Shown here: positions 6,153-12,391 of the stretch, piece after piece
How positions within the stretch are numbered: the stretch's first letter is position 1
How the letters are laid out: each line of letters starts with the position of its first letter
DNA from: Bacteroidota bacterium
GTDB taxonomy: Bacteria; Bacteroidota; Bacteroidia; Flavobacteriales; Flavobacteriaceae
Direction: 5' to 3'
Assembly: GCA_015767395.1 (NCBI GenBank)
Contig: JADWMI010000029.1
Coordinates: forward strand, 1 to 12,391
Length of the DNA stretch: 12,391 nt
The notes under the pieces: model-generated
Seen by the model: only the letters and a program-made list of their open reading frames with translations
Told to the model about the DNA's origin: nothing
The model's database searches: none
Translations under genes and position numbers: made by a program

Positions 6153-6887
6153 ATGAAAACTTTATTGAAAATTACAGTATTAATAACAACCTACCTGATT
6201 ATTCTATTTACAACTTCATCATGTTTTTTTGAAGGAATGACAGGTATAAAAGGAAGCAACCATGTTGTTTCTGAAGACAGAAACATTTCGTCAAACTTTG
6301 AGGTGATTAAAGTTCAACAAGGAATTACGTTGTATTTAACACAAGGCAAATCTGCCGAAATGAAGGTTGAAGCCGATGACAATATTATTGATTTGTTGGT
6401 TACAGAAATAACAAACGATGAATTAAAAATATATTTTGAAAAAAATGTATACAAAGCAAAAGCAAGAAATGTTTATTTAACTACTGATGACATTTCAAGA
6501 ATAAAAACTTCTAGTGGCGCTCATGTAAAGTCTGAAAACACCATACAAGCAACTACCTTAAATCTAGATTCAAGTAGCGGAAGTTCTATAAAAATTTCTG
6601 TGAATGCACAAGAAGTAACTAGTGAATCATCGAGTGGAGCCAACATCAAAATATTTGGAAAAACTACCATTTTTTCAGCTAATTCAAGTAGTGGAAGTTC
6701 AATAGATGCAGATCAATTAGAGAGTGTTGATGCCTATGCAAAAGCAAGTAGTGGTGCAAATATTAATGTAAATGCATCAGGAAAATTAACTGCTAAAGCA
6801 AGTAGTGGTGGCGATATTGATTTTGAAGGAAACCCAACTTCAATAAATAAAGATACTTCCTCAGGAGGCAGTGTTTCAGGAAATTAA
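6153..6887 (+). CDS. Head-GIN (DUF2807) domain putative lipoprotein
   Basis: From ATG 6153 the protein has 244 residues. A TTG-initiated extension from 6132 is rejected because it overlaps the -7 element and adds a poor signal peptide. Residues 1-24 are a signal peptide with a hydrophobic core and a TSSC ending, so lipidation at C24 is likely although position -3 is not the usual Leu. Residues about 45-240 are the DUF2807 head-GIN domain, predicted to fold as a right-handed beta-helix. An SSG tripeptide recurs at 120, 141, 160, 179, 199, 217 and 236, that is every 18-21 residues, as expected for one turn per helical rung. DUF2807 proteins often accompany PspC and PadR genes in Bacteroidota, as here; their ligand is unknown. 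The gene closes the cluster before a strong terminator. Confidence 0.88.
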   Translation: MKTLLKITVLITTYLIILFTTSSCFFEGMTGIKGSNHVVSEDRNISSNFEVIKVQQGITLYLTQGKSAEMKVEADDNIIDLLVTEITNDELKIYFEKNVYKAKARNVYLTTDDISRIKTSSGAHVKSENTIQATTLNLDSSSGSSIKISVNAQEVTSESSSGANIKIFGKTTIFSANSSSGSSIDADQLESVDAYAKASSGANINVNASGKLTAKASSGGDIDFEGNPTSINKDTSSGGSVSGN

Positions 6888-6904
6888 CTCAAAATAACAA
6901 CACT

Positions 6905-6943
6905 AAAAAGCCAGTTTATGAATGTAAACTGGCTTTTTGTGTT
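6905..6943 (+). terminator. Strong rho-independent terminator of the PadR-PspC cluster
   Basis: A 14-bp perfect stem, AAAAAGCCAGTTTA (6905-6918) with TAAACTGGCTTTTT (6925-6938), has a 6-base loop. AACAC (6899-6903) and GTGTT (6939-6943) can extend the stem past a single bulged T. It lies 17 bases after the DUF2807 stop. The A and T runs make it functional in either direction in principle. Confidence 0.9.
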
Positions 6944-6970
6944 AATAATATGATAATTTCAACAATTTTA

Positions 6971-6982
6971 TGATATCTATCA
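6971..6982. promoter_or_regulatory. FNR/CRP-family-like dyad TGAT-N4-ATCA
   Basis: TGAT (6971-6974), ATCT, ATCA (6979-6982) matches the inner eight bases of the FNR consensus TTGAT-N4-ATCAA; the two outer bases (A and C) do not match. Its centre at 6976.5 lies about 40-43 bases upstream of the transcription start predicted from the -7 element at 7005-7012. That is where class II activators of this family bind, and the promoter lacks a clear -33 TTG. The site is short and could be chance. Confidence 0.4.
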
Positions 6983-6996
6983 CACTATTTTAGTGT
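6982..6996. repeat. Inverted repeat ACACTA-TTT-TAGTGT upstream of the 598-residue gene
   Basis: ACACTA (6982-6987) and TAGTGT (6991-6996) are exact reverse complements around TTT. The element lies between the FNR-like dyad and the -7 element, covering the -33 region, where a bound regulator would be expected to block RNA polymerase. The adjacent Rrf2 protein is one candidate binder. Confidence 0.4.
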
Positions 6997-7004
6997 TTGT
7001 TCCT

Positions 7005-7012
7005 TATTTTTG
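7005..7012 (+). promoter_or_regulatory. -7 promoter element (TATTTTTG) of the 598-residue protein gene
   Basis: TATTTTTG matches TAnnTTTG exactly and is 22 bases before the ATG at 7035, predicting a leader of about 15-20 bases. No TTG stands 19-23 bases upstream, so the promoter may depend on an activator. Confidence 0.55.
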
Positions 7013-7034
7013 TGGTTAACTATTACTAAAAATC

Positions 7035-8831
7035 ATGAGAGATAAAACTCAACCTCATTCATTTCATATTCCAGTAATGGGACTTGCATACACAGTAGAT
7101 AGTCCTATTAAAGTTGCCAAATATGGCATTTCGTCAGTAATTTCTATTGTTGACGACTTTTTAATTGAAAAAATGAATGAATATTATTCAAACAAATTTA
7201 AGCTTCCTTATCAAGAAATTACAACAAAAGTAGAAGATTACAGAGCTAAAAGAATTACTTCTTATTTAAATACTGTTGACACCATTGCAAAACAAACTTT
7301 TACAAATCTTAAAAAAAGTTTTGAAGAGAAAAGTGGTGAATTTGAAAAATACATGGATTTGTTACCAGATTTTTCAGAATTGAAGCAAAATTTCACAAAG
7401 AAGTTCGAAAACTATACTTTAAAAGAAGATGCCATGCATTGGATTCACAACAACCTTAAAATGGGAAGTATTGATGTGAATATCATGACAAAACTAGACA
7501 AAATTAACTTTAAAAAGAATGAGCAACTACCTTCAGAGTATAACGATGCGCACGCAGCTCTAAGAGGTTTTGCAAATAGCAATTTAGAATCTTCTGTTGT
7601 ATTATCTGCAGGTATGAATCCAAGATTGTACAGTTATTTTGAAAATTTTCAAGATTTTTTTCCAACTAAAGAAGGGTTTCTTAAAAAGAAAATTATTTTA
7701 AAAGTAAGTGATTATAGATCTGCGCTAATCCAAGGAAAATTTTTAGCTAAAAAAGGTCTTTGGGTTTCTGAATACCGCATTGAATCTGGATTAAACTGTG
7801 GCGGTCACGCATTTGCATCAGATGGCTATTTACTAGGTCCAATTTTGGAAGAGTTTAAACAAAATAAAGACGCGTTGATTGATGATGTTCATAACATTTT
7901 AACAAATGCTTTAGAAAGCAAAGGTAAAAATACTCCAGAAGCGCCTTTAAATTTATCAATTACTGTTCAAGGTGGTGTTGGAACATCTGAAGAACACGAA
8001 TATTTATTAGACAATTACAATATTGATTCTGTAGGTTGGGGTTCACCATTTTTACTGGTACCTGAAGCAACAACTGTTGATGCTAAAACTAGAGAAACGT
8101 TAAAAAACGCCAAAGAGAAAGATTTATATTTGAGCAGTGTTTCGCCCTTAGGAGTTCCTTTTAACAGCTTAAACGGTAGTACTAATGATGAAATTAGAAA
8201 CCTTAGAATTGCTGAGGATAAAGCAGGAAGTTCTTGTCCTAAAAAATTCCTGGCCTTAAGTTTGGATGAAAAAGGAAAACCAATTTGTACTGCTTCAAAA
8301 AAATTCATTACTAAAAAGTTAGATGAACTTAAGTCGGAAAACCTAAGTGATGAAGATTATTCAAAACAACATCAACAAATAACCGTAAAAACATGTTTGT
8401 GTGAAGGTTTGTCTAATGCTGCCTTTTTAGATTATGATATCGCTAAAAAAGGTGAAGACCAAGGTGTGGCAATTTGTCCAGGCCCAAACATGGCTTATTT
8501 TTCTAAAGAATTATCTTTAAAAGAAATGATAAACCATATTTATGGAAAAATAAATGTTGTAGATACCGACAACCGCCCACATATGTTTATTAAAGAATTA
8601 AAAATGTATGTTGATTATTTTGTAACTAAAGTTGACGAGATAAAAGATTCTTATTCTAAGAAACAGGAAAAATATTTAAATACTTTTCAAAAAAACATGT
8701 TTGAAGGAATTGAATATTACCATCAATTATTTTCAACTTTTGAAACTAATAAAGAAGGATTGCTGCATGACTTAGAGCAATTAAAACAAGAATTTTTCAA
8801 TATTGAAATTCCAGTATTGGAAAAAGTATAA
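7035..8831 (+). CDS. Uncharacterised 598-residue protein, possible divergent FMN TIM-barrel oxidoreductase
   Basis: I do not recognise a named family. Three blocks recall nitronate monooxygenase/2-nitropropane dioxygenase barrels: residues 11-38 ('HIPVMGLAYTVDSPIKVAKY' then 'GISSVIS'), 251-264 ('SGLNCGGHAFASDG', compare the family's glycine-histidine segment), and 308-344 ('ITVQGGVGTSEEH' then 'SVGWGSPFLLVPEA', compare its phosphate-binding GG...G and 'GT.F' strand). A charged helical insert occupies about 45-165. The part after 395 is unlike that family and holds cysteines at 401, 418, 454, 456 and 481 in 'SSCPKK', 'PICTAS', 'KTCLCEGLSN' and 'ICPGPNMAYFS', which could bind metal or an Fe-S cluster. 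Residues 515-598 are helical and charged, possibly coiled coil. No signal peptide or membrane segment is seen, so it should be cytoplasmic. It is transcribed alone and converges on the Rrf2 gene. The coding call is secure; the function is inference. Confidence 0.6.
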   Translation: MRDKTQPHSFHIPVMGLAYTVDSPIKVAKYGISSVISIVDDFLIEKMNEYYSNKFKLPYQEITTKVEDYRAKRITSYLNTVDTIAKQTFTNLKKSFEEKSGEFEKYMDLLPDFSELKQNFTKKFENYTLKEDAMHWIHNNLKMGSIDVNIMTKLDKINFKKNEQLPSEYNDAHAALRGFANSNLESSVVLSAGMNPRLYSYFENFQDFFPTKEGFLKKKIILKVSDYRSALIQGKFLAKKGLWVSEYRIESGLNCGGHAFASDGYLLGPILEEFKQNKDALIDDVHNILTNALESKGKNTPEAPLNLSITVQGGVGTSEEHEYLLDNYNIDSVGWGSPFLLVPEATTVDAKTRETLKNAKEKDLYLSSVSPLGVPFNSLNGSTNDEIRNLRIAEDKAGSSCPKKFLALSLDEKGKPICTASKKFITKKLDELKSENLSDEDYSKQHQQITVKTCLCEGLSNAAFLDYDIAKKGEDQGVAICPGPNMAYFSKELSLKEMINHIYGKINVVDTDNRPHMFIKELKMYVDYFVTKVDEIKDSYSKKQEKYLNTFQKNMFEGIEYYHQLFSTFETNKEGLLHDLEQLKQEFFNIEIPVLEKV

Positions 8832-8834
8832 AAC

Positions 8835-8868
8835 AAAAATGGTCTTTCTAACGAAAGACCATTTTTTT
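8835..8868. terminator. Bidirectional terminator between the 598-residue gene and rrf2
   Basis: GGTCTTTC (8841-8848) pairs with GAAAGACC (8853-8860) around TAAC, and flanking A and T runs extend the stem to 14 bp (8835-8848 with 8853-8866). There is a T tract on the plus strand (8862-8868) and one on the minus strand (complement of 8835-8839), so it can end both convergent transcripts. Confidence 0.88.
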
Positions 8869-8884
8869 ATAAGTTTATTTTTAA

Positions 8885-9304
8885 TTATTTATCTCCGCAA
8901 TTAAAGTTTTCCAAGGTTTTATTCTCAAGTATTTTTAATGTGCTATCTCTAACTTCAGCCATAAGAATATTTAAACTGCACTTTTCTTCACTGGTACAAT
9001 CATCACATTTTTCGTAATAATTTAAACTAACACAAGGCAACATGGCTATTGGGCCTTCTAACAATCTAATAAGTGTAGAGATTTTAATTTCATTTGGGCT
9101 TTTCAATAAGTAGTAGCCACCACCTTTGCCTTTTTTTGAAGCAAGAATTCCACTCTTCTTTAAAGTCAACAAAATACTTTCTAAAAATTTTTTAGATATG
9201 TTTTCAGATTCAGAAATATCTGAAATTAAAACAGGTACATTTTTATCTTGTTTTGCAAGATAACTCAAGGCCTTAAGCCCATATTTTGTCTTTTTTGAAA
9301 GCAT
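8885..9304 (-). CDS. Rrf2 family transcriptional regulator with Fe-S-type cysteines
   Basis: The 139-residue protein has the Rrf2 layout. An N-terminal winged helix-turn-helix (about residues 1-80) contains 'KKTKYGLKALSYLA', 'ISDISESENISKKFLESIL' and the wing 'ASKKGKGGGYYLLKSP'. A dimerisation helix follows, then cysteines at 91, 100, 103 and 109, with a further one at 136. IscR, NsrR and RsrR ligate an Fe-S cluster with three cysteines in this same loop, so cluster binding and sensing of redox, NO or iron-sulfur status are likely, although the spacing C-x8-C-x2-C-x5-C differs from the IscR spacing. It starts 29 bases after the ctlX stop on the same strand and is probably transcribed with it. 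No perfect -7 element lies in the gap; the closest is AAAATTTG. It may control itself, the upstream genes or the convergent gene. Confidence 0.92.
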   Translation of the reverse strand: MLSKKTKYGLKALSYLAKQDKNVPVLISDISESENISKKFLESILLTLKKSGILASKKGKGGGYYLLKSPNEIKISTLIRLLEGPIAMLPCVSLNYYEKCDDCTSEEKCSLNILMAEVRDSTLKILENKTLENFNCGDK

Positions 9305-9333
9305 TCTTAAAAATACAAATTTTCAATTATCTT

Positions 9334-10272
9334 TTAAATACTTTTCGGTAAAAATACTTCAGCCATCATACATCTTGCACTTCCGCCTCCACAAGCCTCA
9401 ATTGTATCTAATGAACTGTATATTATTTCGCAATATTTTTCAATATCAGTAACTTGTTGTTTAGATAAGCTTTCATAAGCTGATTTTGACATCACTAAAT
9501 ACCGCTTATTGTTTTCACCTAACACTTGCAACATATTCCCAGCAAAATTAGTTACCTGACTTTCAGAAATAGCAATAACTCTCTTACCATCTTCTTTCAA
9601 ATGACTTAACAAATTTTTCCGTTCTTTTTTATCGTCAATACAATCTAAACAAACAACTGCGAAGTCTTCTGCCAAGCACATCATAACATTGGTGTGATAA
9701 ATTGGCAATCGCTCTCCGTTAACCGTTTGATTTGCAATAAATGGAACTGGTGTGTATTCAAAATCTTCACAAAACTCAATAAATAAATCTTCATCTGCTC
9801 TTGGAGATAATGCGCAATATGCCTTTTGATTTACCCTATCCAACAACAAACTTCCGGTGCCTTCCAAAAATACTGATGCCTCCTCTGCAGCAGTATAATC
9901 AATGACATTTTCAATTTCAAACCCTTTACTTTCCAAGGCTTCTAATACATCTTCTCGCCTTTCTAATCGCCTGTTTTCAGCAAACATAGGATACAAACCT
10001 ACGTCACCATTTTGATGAAATGAAACCCAGTTATTAGGAAAAATAGAATCAGGTGTGTCAGTTTCTTTAGAGTCATTAATAACAATAACATTTACACCTT
10101 TATCTTTTAACTTTTCAACAAAAGCATCAAATTCTTGCAAAGCCTTAAATTGAACCGTTTCAGGAGTTAGGGTATCTACAACCTTTTGATAATAATTATT
10201 AATAGCCGTTTCTTCGTTCATCCTAAACGAAACAGGACGAATCATCAAGATATTATTGGTAATTTGTTTCAT
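9334..10272 (-). CDS. ctlX: CtlX-type citrulline hydrolase / amidinotransferase-fold protein
   Basis: The 312-residue protein belongs to the guanidino-group modifying superfamily (pentein fold; COG4874 type). The signature 'DTPDSIFPNNWVSFH' is at residues 72-86. The expected catalytic triad is seen as E137 in 'FLEGTGSLLLD', H193 in 'PIYHTNVMM' and C301 in 'CGGGSARCMMAEVF', and D75 lies in the substrate-binding block. Length and motifs fit the CtlX family, whose Francisella member is a citrulline ureidase (citrulline to ornithine, CO2 and ammonia). There is no signal peptide, so it is cytoplasmic. It begins four bases after the stop of a second amidinotransferase-fold gene and is followed by rrf2, all on the minus strand. 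The superfamily call is very firm; citrulline as substrate is inferred from the family, and related enzymes act on other guanidino or ureido compounds. Confidence 0.88.
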   Translation of the reverse strand: MKQITNNILMIRPVSFRMNEETAINNYYQKVVDTLTPETVQFKALQEFDAFVEKLKDKGVNVIVINDSKETDTPDSIFPNNWVSFHQNGDVGLYPMFAENRRLERREDVLEALESKGFEIENVIDYTAAEEASVFLEGTGSLLLDRVNQKAYCALSPRADEDLFIEFCEDFEYTPVPFIANQTVNGERLPIYHTNVMMCLAEDFAVVCLDCIDDKKERKNLLSHLKEDGKRVIAISESQVTNFAGNMLQVLGENNKRYLVMSKSAYESLSKQQVTDIEKYCEIIYSSLDTIEACGGGSARCMMAEVFLPKSI

Positions 10273-10276
10273 TGTA

Positions 10277-11191
10277 TTATTCTCTAATTAATGGCATTGT
10301 TGAGCATCTTAATAGACCTTCTTGCTTAGAAGTTTCAGCATAAGGTATTTCTTCAACAATAAAGCCTTGTCCTCTTAACCAATTATTCAATCGTGTAAAA
10401 TTTTGTTCTGAAACCACAACTTCTGGTGAAATTGAAAAAACATTCGAAAACATTTGATACATTTCATCCGCAGTAATATGAAATAAATTCTCTTCTCCAA
10501 ACAGTTCAACCAAATATTGATAATCCGATTCTTCTTTAAATCCTCCTTTATAAATTATAGCTTTGTCTTTTCCTACTGGTTGAAAACAACAATCCAAATG
10601 CAAGGCATTTCCTTTGGCGTTACTATTTGATTTAACCAAATCAAATTCTTTTACAATTTTATTTGGAAACAATTCTTTTATAAAATGAACCCCTTTCATA
10701 TTAGTTCTGGCGGTGATAATATCAGAATAATCAGCTCCTTTATAGGTTCCTATAAAAATATAATCGCCCCAAAGCATTACATCTCCACCTTCGAAATGAA
10801 TATCATCAGATGTTTCAATAATATTAACTGGGTTAATATCATCTATCACGTATTTGATGGCCTCTATTTCATTTTCTCTATTGGGTAAAATATTTGATAT
10901 GATTAATTTGTCTTCAATCACAAATGCAATATCTCTTGAGAAAATTTGATTATAATTTTGAATAACATTCGGTCTGTAAACAATTACACCATATTTCTCT
11001 AGAACATTGTGAAAGGCTGTCATTTCAGCAACCATATCTTTTTCAAGTGGGTAGTTACCCGCTTTTATATGTTCTATAGACTTAGGGTCATAAGCATCTT
11101 CAATTTTTGGAATTGGTCCATTACTTATTGCAGTTCCTAAAACTACAGATCGAAGACGAGCAGTTTCATCTTGAACATTCAACTTTATCAT
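10277..11191 (-). CDS. Arginine deiminase / dimethylarginine hydrolase-like amidinotransferase-fold protein
   Basis: Starting at the ATG whose complement is 11189-11191, the protein has 304 residues (MIKLNVQDETARLRSVVLG). A TTG-initiated extension to 11221 is rejected: it would run into the gltA terminator. Superfamily landmarks are complete: D87 in 'FSRDIAFV', E134 in 'HFEGGDVMLWGDYIFIG', H198 in 'ALHLDCCFQPV' and nucleophile C296 in 'GLLRCSTMPLIRE'. These are the residues that attack the guanidinium carbon in arginine deiminases, dimethylarginine dimethylaminohydrolases and glycine amidinotransferases. The short length (about 300, against about 400 for classical ArcA) and single domain are closer to DDAH or to bacterial amidinotransferases; the exact reaction cannot be fixed by eye. 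It is cytoplasmic. The four-base gap to ctlX argues for one transcript and a linked pathway. Confidence 0.85.
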   Translation of the reverse strand: MIKLNVQDETARLRSVVLGTAISNGPIPKIEDAYDPKSIEHIKAGNYPLEKDMVAEMTAFHNVLEKYGVIVYRPNVIQNYNQIFSRDIAFVIEDKLIISNILPNRENEIEAIKYVIDDINPVNIIETSDDIHFEGGDVMLWGDYIFIGTYKGADYSDIITARTNMKGVHFIKELFPNKIVKEFDLVKSNSNAKGNALHLDCCFQPVGKDKAIIYKGGFKEESDYQYLVELFGEENLFHITADEMYQMFSNVFSISPEVVVSEQNFTRLNNWLRGQGFIVEEIPYAETSKQEGLLRCSTMPLIRE

Positions 11192-11210
11192 ATAAATAAT
11201 ATTAGAGAGT

Positions 11211-11247
11211 AAAAATAACAAAACCCCATAAATTAATGTGAGGTTTT
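11211..11247 (-). terminator. Rho-independent terminator of citrate synthase (minus strand)
   Basis: Read on the minus strand, AAAACCTCA and TGGGGTTTT (complements of 11239-11247 and 11220-11228) form a 9-bp stem with one G-T pair and a 10-base loop. It is followed by GTTATTTTT (complement of 11211-11219). It lies 28 bases after the gltA stop and separates it from the amidinotransferase gene. The stem is modest, so some read-through is possible. No perfect TAnnTTTG is seen between it and the next start; TATTTTTA (complement of 11210-11217) misses the final G. Confidence 0.65.
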
Positions 11248-11275
11248 ATTATTATATTAAAATACTATAATAACC

Positions 11276-12391
11276 TTATCTTTCTTCTTCAGCTACAAAT
11301 GGTCTTAATACTTCACCAATGTAAAGTTGTCTTGGTCTGCTAATTGGTTCTTTTTTAAGTCTCATTTCTCTCCATTGTGCTATCCAACCTGGTAAACGAC
11401 CTAAAGCGAACATAGCAGTAAACATTGGTACTGGAATCCCTAATGCTCTATAAATAATTCCTGAGTAAAAATCGACGTTTGGATATAAGTTACGAGATTT
11501 AAAATACTCATCACTTAGTGCTACTTCTGCCAAACCTCTTGCAATATCTAACACTGGATCATCAATACCCAGATCATTTAAAAGTTTGTCTGCAGCTTCT
11601 TTAATAATATTTGCCCTTGGATCAAAGTTTTTATAAACTCTATGTCCAAATCCCATTAAACGGAAAGGATCATCTTTATCTTTCGCTTTGGAGATATATT
11701 TTTGATAATCTCCACCATCTGCTTTAATATCCTCTAACATTTCAATAACTGCTTGATTTGCACCACCATGAAGCGGCCCCCATAGTGCAGAAATACCAGC
11801 AGAAAGAGATGCAAATAAACCAGCATGAGATGACCCTACTACTCGAACAGTAGATGTAGAACAATTTTGCTCATGGTCTGCATGTAAAATTAGTAACTTA
11901 TCTAAAGCCTCAACTATTACAGGATTCATCTTGTACGATTCAACAGGAGATTCAAACATCATTTTCATGAAGTTCTCTACATAACCCAATGAATTGTTAC
12001 CATATGCCAATGGCAATCCTTCTTCTTTTCTGTATGCCCAAGCAACCAATACAGGAAATTTTCCTAATATTTTACAAACCGCGCTATACATATCTTGTTC
12101 AGAGCTAACATCTACACTTTTTGGATTAAAAGCAGTAAGTGCACTTGTTAAGGCAGACAATACACCCATTGGGTGTGCCGTTTTAGGGAAACCGTCTAAA
12201 ATTTTCTTAACATCCTCATCAACCAAAGATTTATTCTGGATATCCTTATGAAATTGCCTTTTTTGAATTTTTGTTGGTAATTCACCAAAAATTAATAAAT
12301 AGGCTACTTCTAAAAAATCAGATCTTTCGGCCAACTCTTCAATTGAATAACCTCTATAGCGCAAAATTCCTTTTTCTCCATCTAAAAATGT
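11276..12391 (-). CDS. gltA: Citrate synthase, 5' partial
   Basis: The frame stays open to the right edge, with T-F-L-D-G-E-K-G-I before 'LRYRGYSIEELAE', so 371 C-terminal residues are present out of about 428 and the first ~57 lie outside. It is a type II (hexameric, gram-negative type) citrate synthase that condenses oxaloacetate and acetyl-CoA at the entry of the TCA cycle. The three catalytic residues are visible: the histidine of 'ILHADHEQNCSTSTVR' (E. coli H264), the histidine of 'LWGPLHGGANQA' (H305) and the aspartate of 'YPNVDFYSG' (D362). 'MGFGHRVYKNFDPRA' and the C-terminal 'PISRPRQLYIG' block are also intact. It has its own terminator, so the downstream amidinotransferase-fold genes are probably a separate or weakly linked unit. 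Confidence 0.97.
   Translation of the reverse strand, partial: TFLDGEKGILRYRGYSIEELAERSDFLEVAYLLIFGELPTKIQKRQFHKDIQNKSLVDEDVKKILDGFPKTAHPMGVLSALTSALTAFNPKSVDVSSEQDMYSAVCKILGKFPVLVAWAYRKEEGLPLAYGNNSLGYVENFMKMMFESPVESYKMNPVIVEALDKLLILHADHEQNCSTSTVRVVGSSHAGLFASLSAGISALWGPLHGGANQAVIEMLEDIKADGGDYQKYISKAKDKDDPFRLMGFGHRVYKNFDPRANIIKEAADKLLNDLGIDDPVLDIARGLAEVALSDEYFKSRNLYPNVDFYSGIIYRALGIPVPMFTAMFALGRLPGWIAQWREMRLKKEPISRPRQLYIGEVLRPFVAEEER

Noticed and set aside
9202..9225. 8-bp inverted repeat TTTCAGAT ... ATCTGAAA inside the Rrf2 gene
   Set aside because: It lies in the helix-turn-helix coding region, where a Ser-Glu-Ser-Glu run explains it; no independent sign of a regulatory role.
11192..11221. 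TTG start extending the amidinotransferase-fold protein by ten residues
   Set aside because: It falls within the terminator region of gltA, and the ATG at 11191 begins the conserved part.
1..12391. Insertion sequences, prophage genes, CRISPR arrays, toxin-antitoxin or other defence genes, tRNA or rRNA
   Set aside because: No transposase, integrase, repeat-spacer array, attachment-like direct repeat or RNA gene fold was seen; base composition looks uniform across the genes.

Overview
The window looks like chromosomal DNA from a member of the Flavobacteriaceae (Bacteroidota). It is AT-rich and lacks Shine-Dalgarno leaders. Several genes are preceded by the Bacteroidota -7 promoter element TAnnTTTG. 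The protein families (DUF4369 lipoprotein, PspC plus head-GIN/DUF2807 pair, DUF4442, CtlX-type amidinohydrolase, Rrf2 regulator) are those of flavobacterial genomes. No mobile element, CRISPR array, tRNA or rRNA is visible. Coding density is high and no gene-free stretch exceeds about 160 bases.

Layout. Bases 1-885 hold the C-terminal part of a DUF819 membrane protein, open at the left edge. A DUF4369 lipoprotein follows (940-1638) with a terminator. Next is a two-gene unit of an ECF sigma factor and a four-helix membrane protein (1760-2895), preceded by a -7 element and a striking palindrome in the predicted leader. A convergent DUF4442 hotdog-fold gene (2963-3424, minus) closes this part. 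Bases 3579-6887 form a plus-strand envelope-associated cluster: DUF4870 membrane protein, PadR regulator, HAAS-like/PspC membrane protein and DUF2807 lipoprotein, ended by a strong terminator. Bases 7035-8831 encode a 598-residue protein with no confident family; its motifs suggest a divergent FMN-binding TIM barrel with an added cysteine-rich segment. Its promoter region carries an FNR-like dyad. It converges, through a shared bidirectional terminator, on a minus-strand series: citrate synthase (open at the right edge), a terminator, an amidinotransferase-fold hydrolase, CtlX, and an Rrf2 regulator with an Fe-S-type cysteine set.

How the genes may work together. The PadR-PspC-DUF2807 group probably responds to membrane state, with PadR controlling the set. 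The two guanidino-group enzymes, 4 bases apart, could together convert arginine to citrulline and then ornithine without making carbamoyl phosphate; this is inference. The 598-residue protein, its FNR-like site and the adjacent cysteine-bearing Rrf2 regulator hint at redox- or oxygen-linked control. This protein is the least explained and most interesting item in the window.
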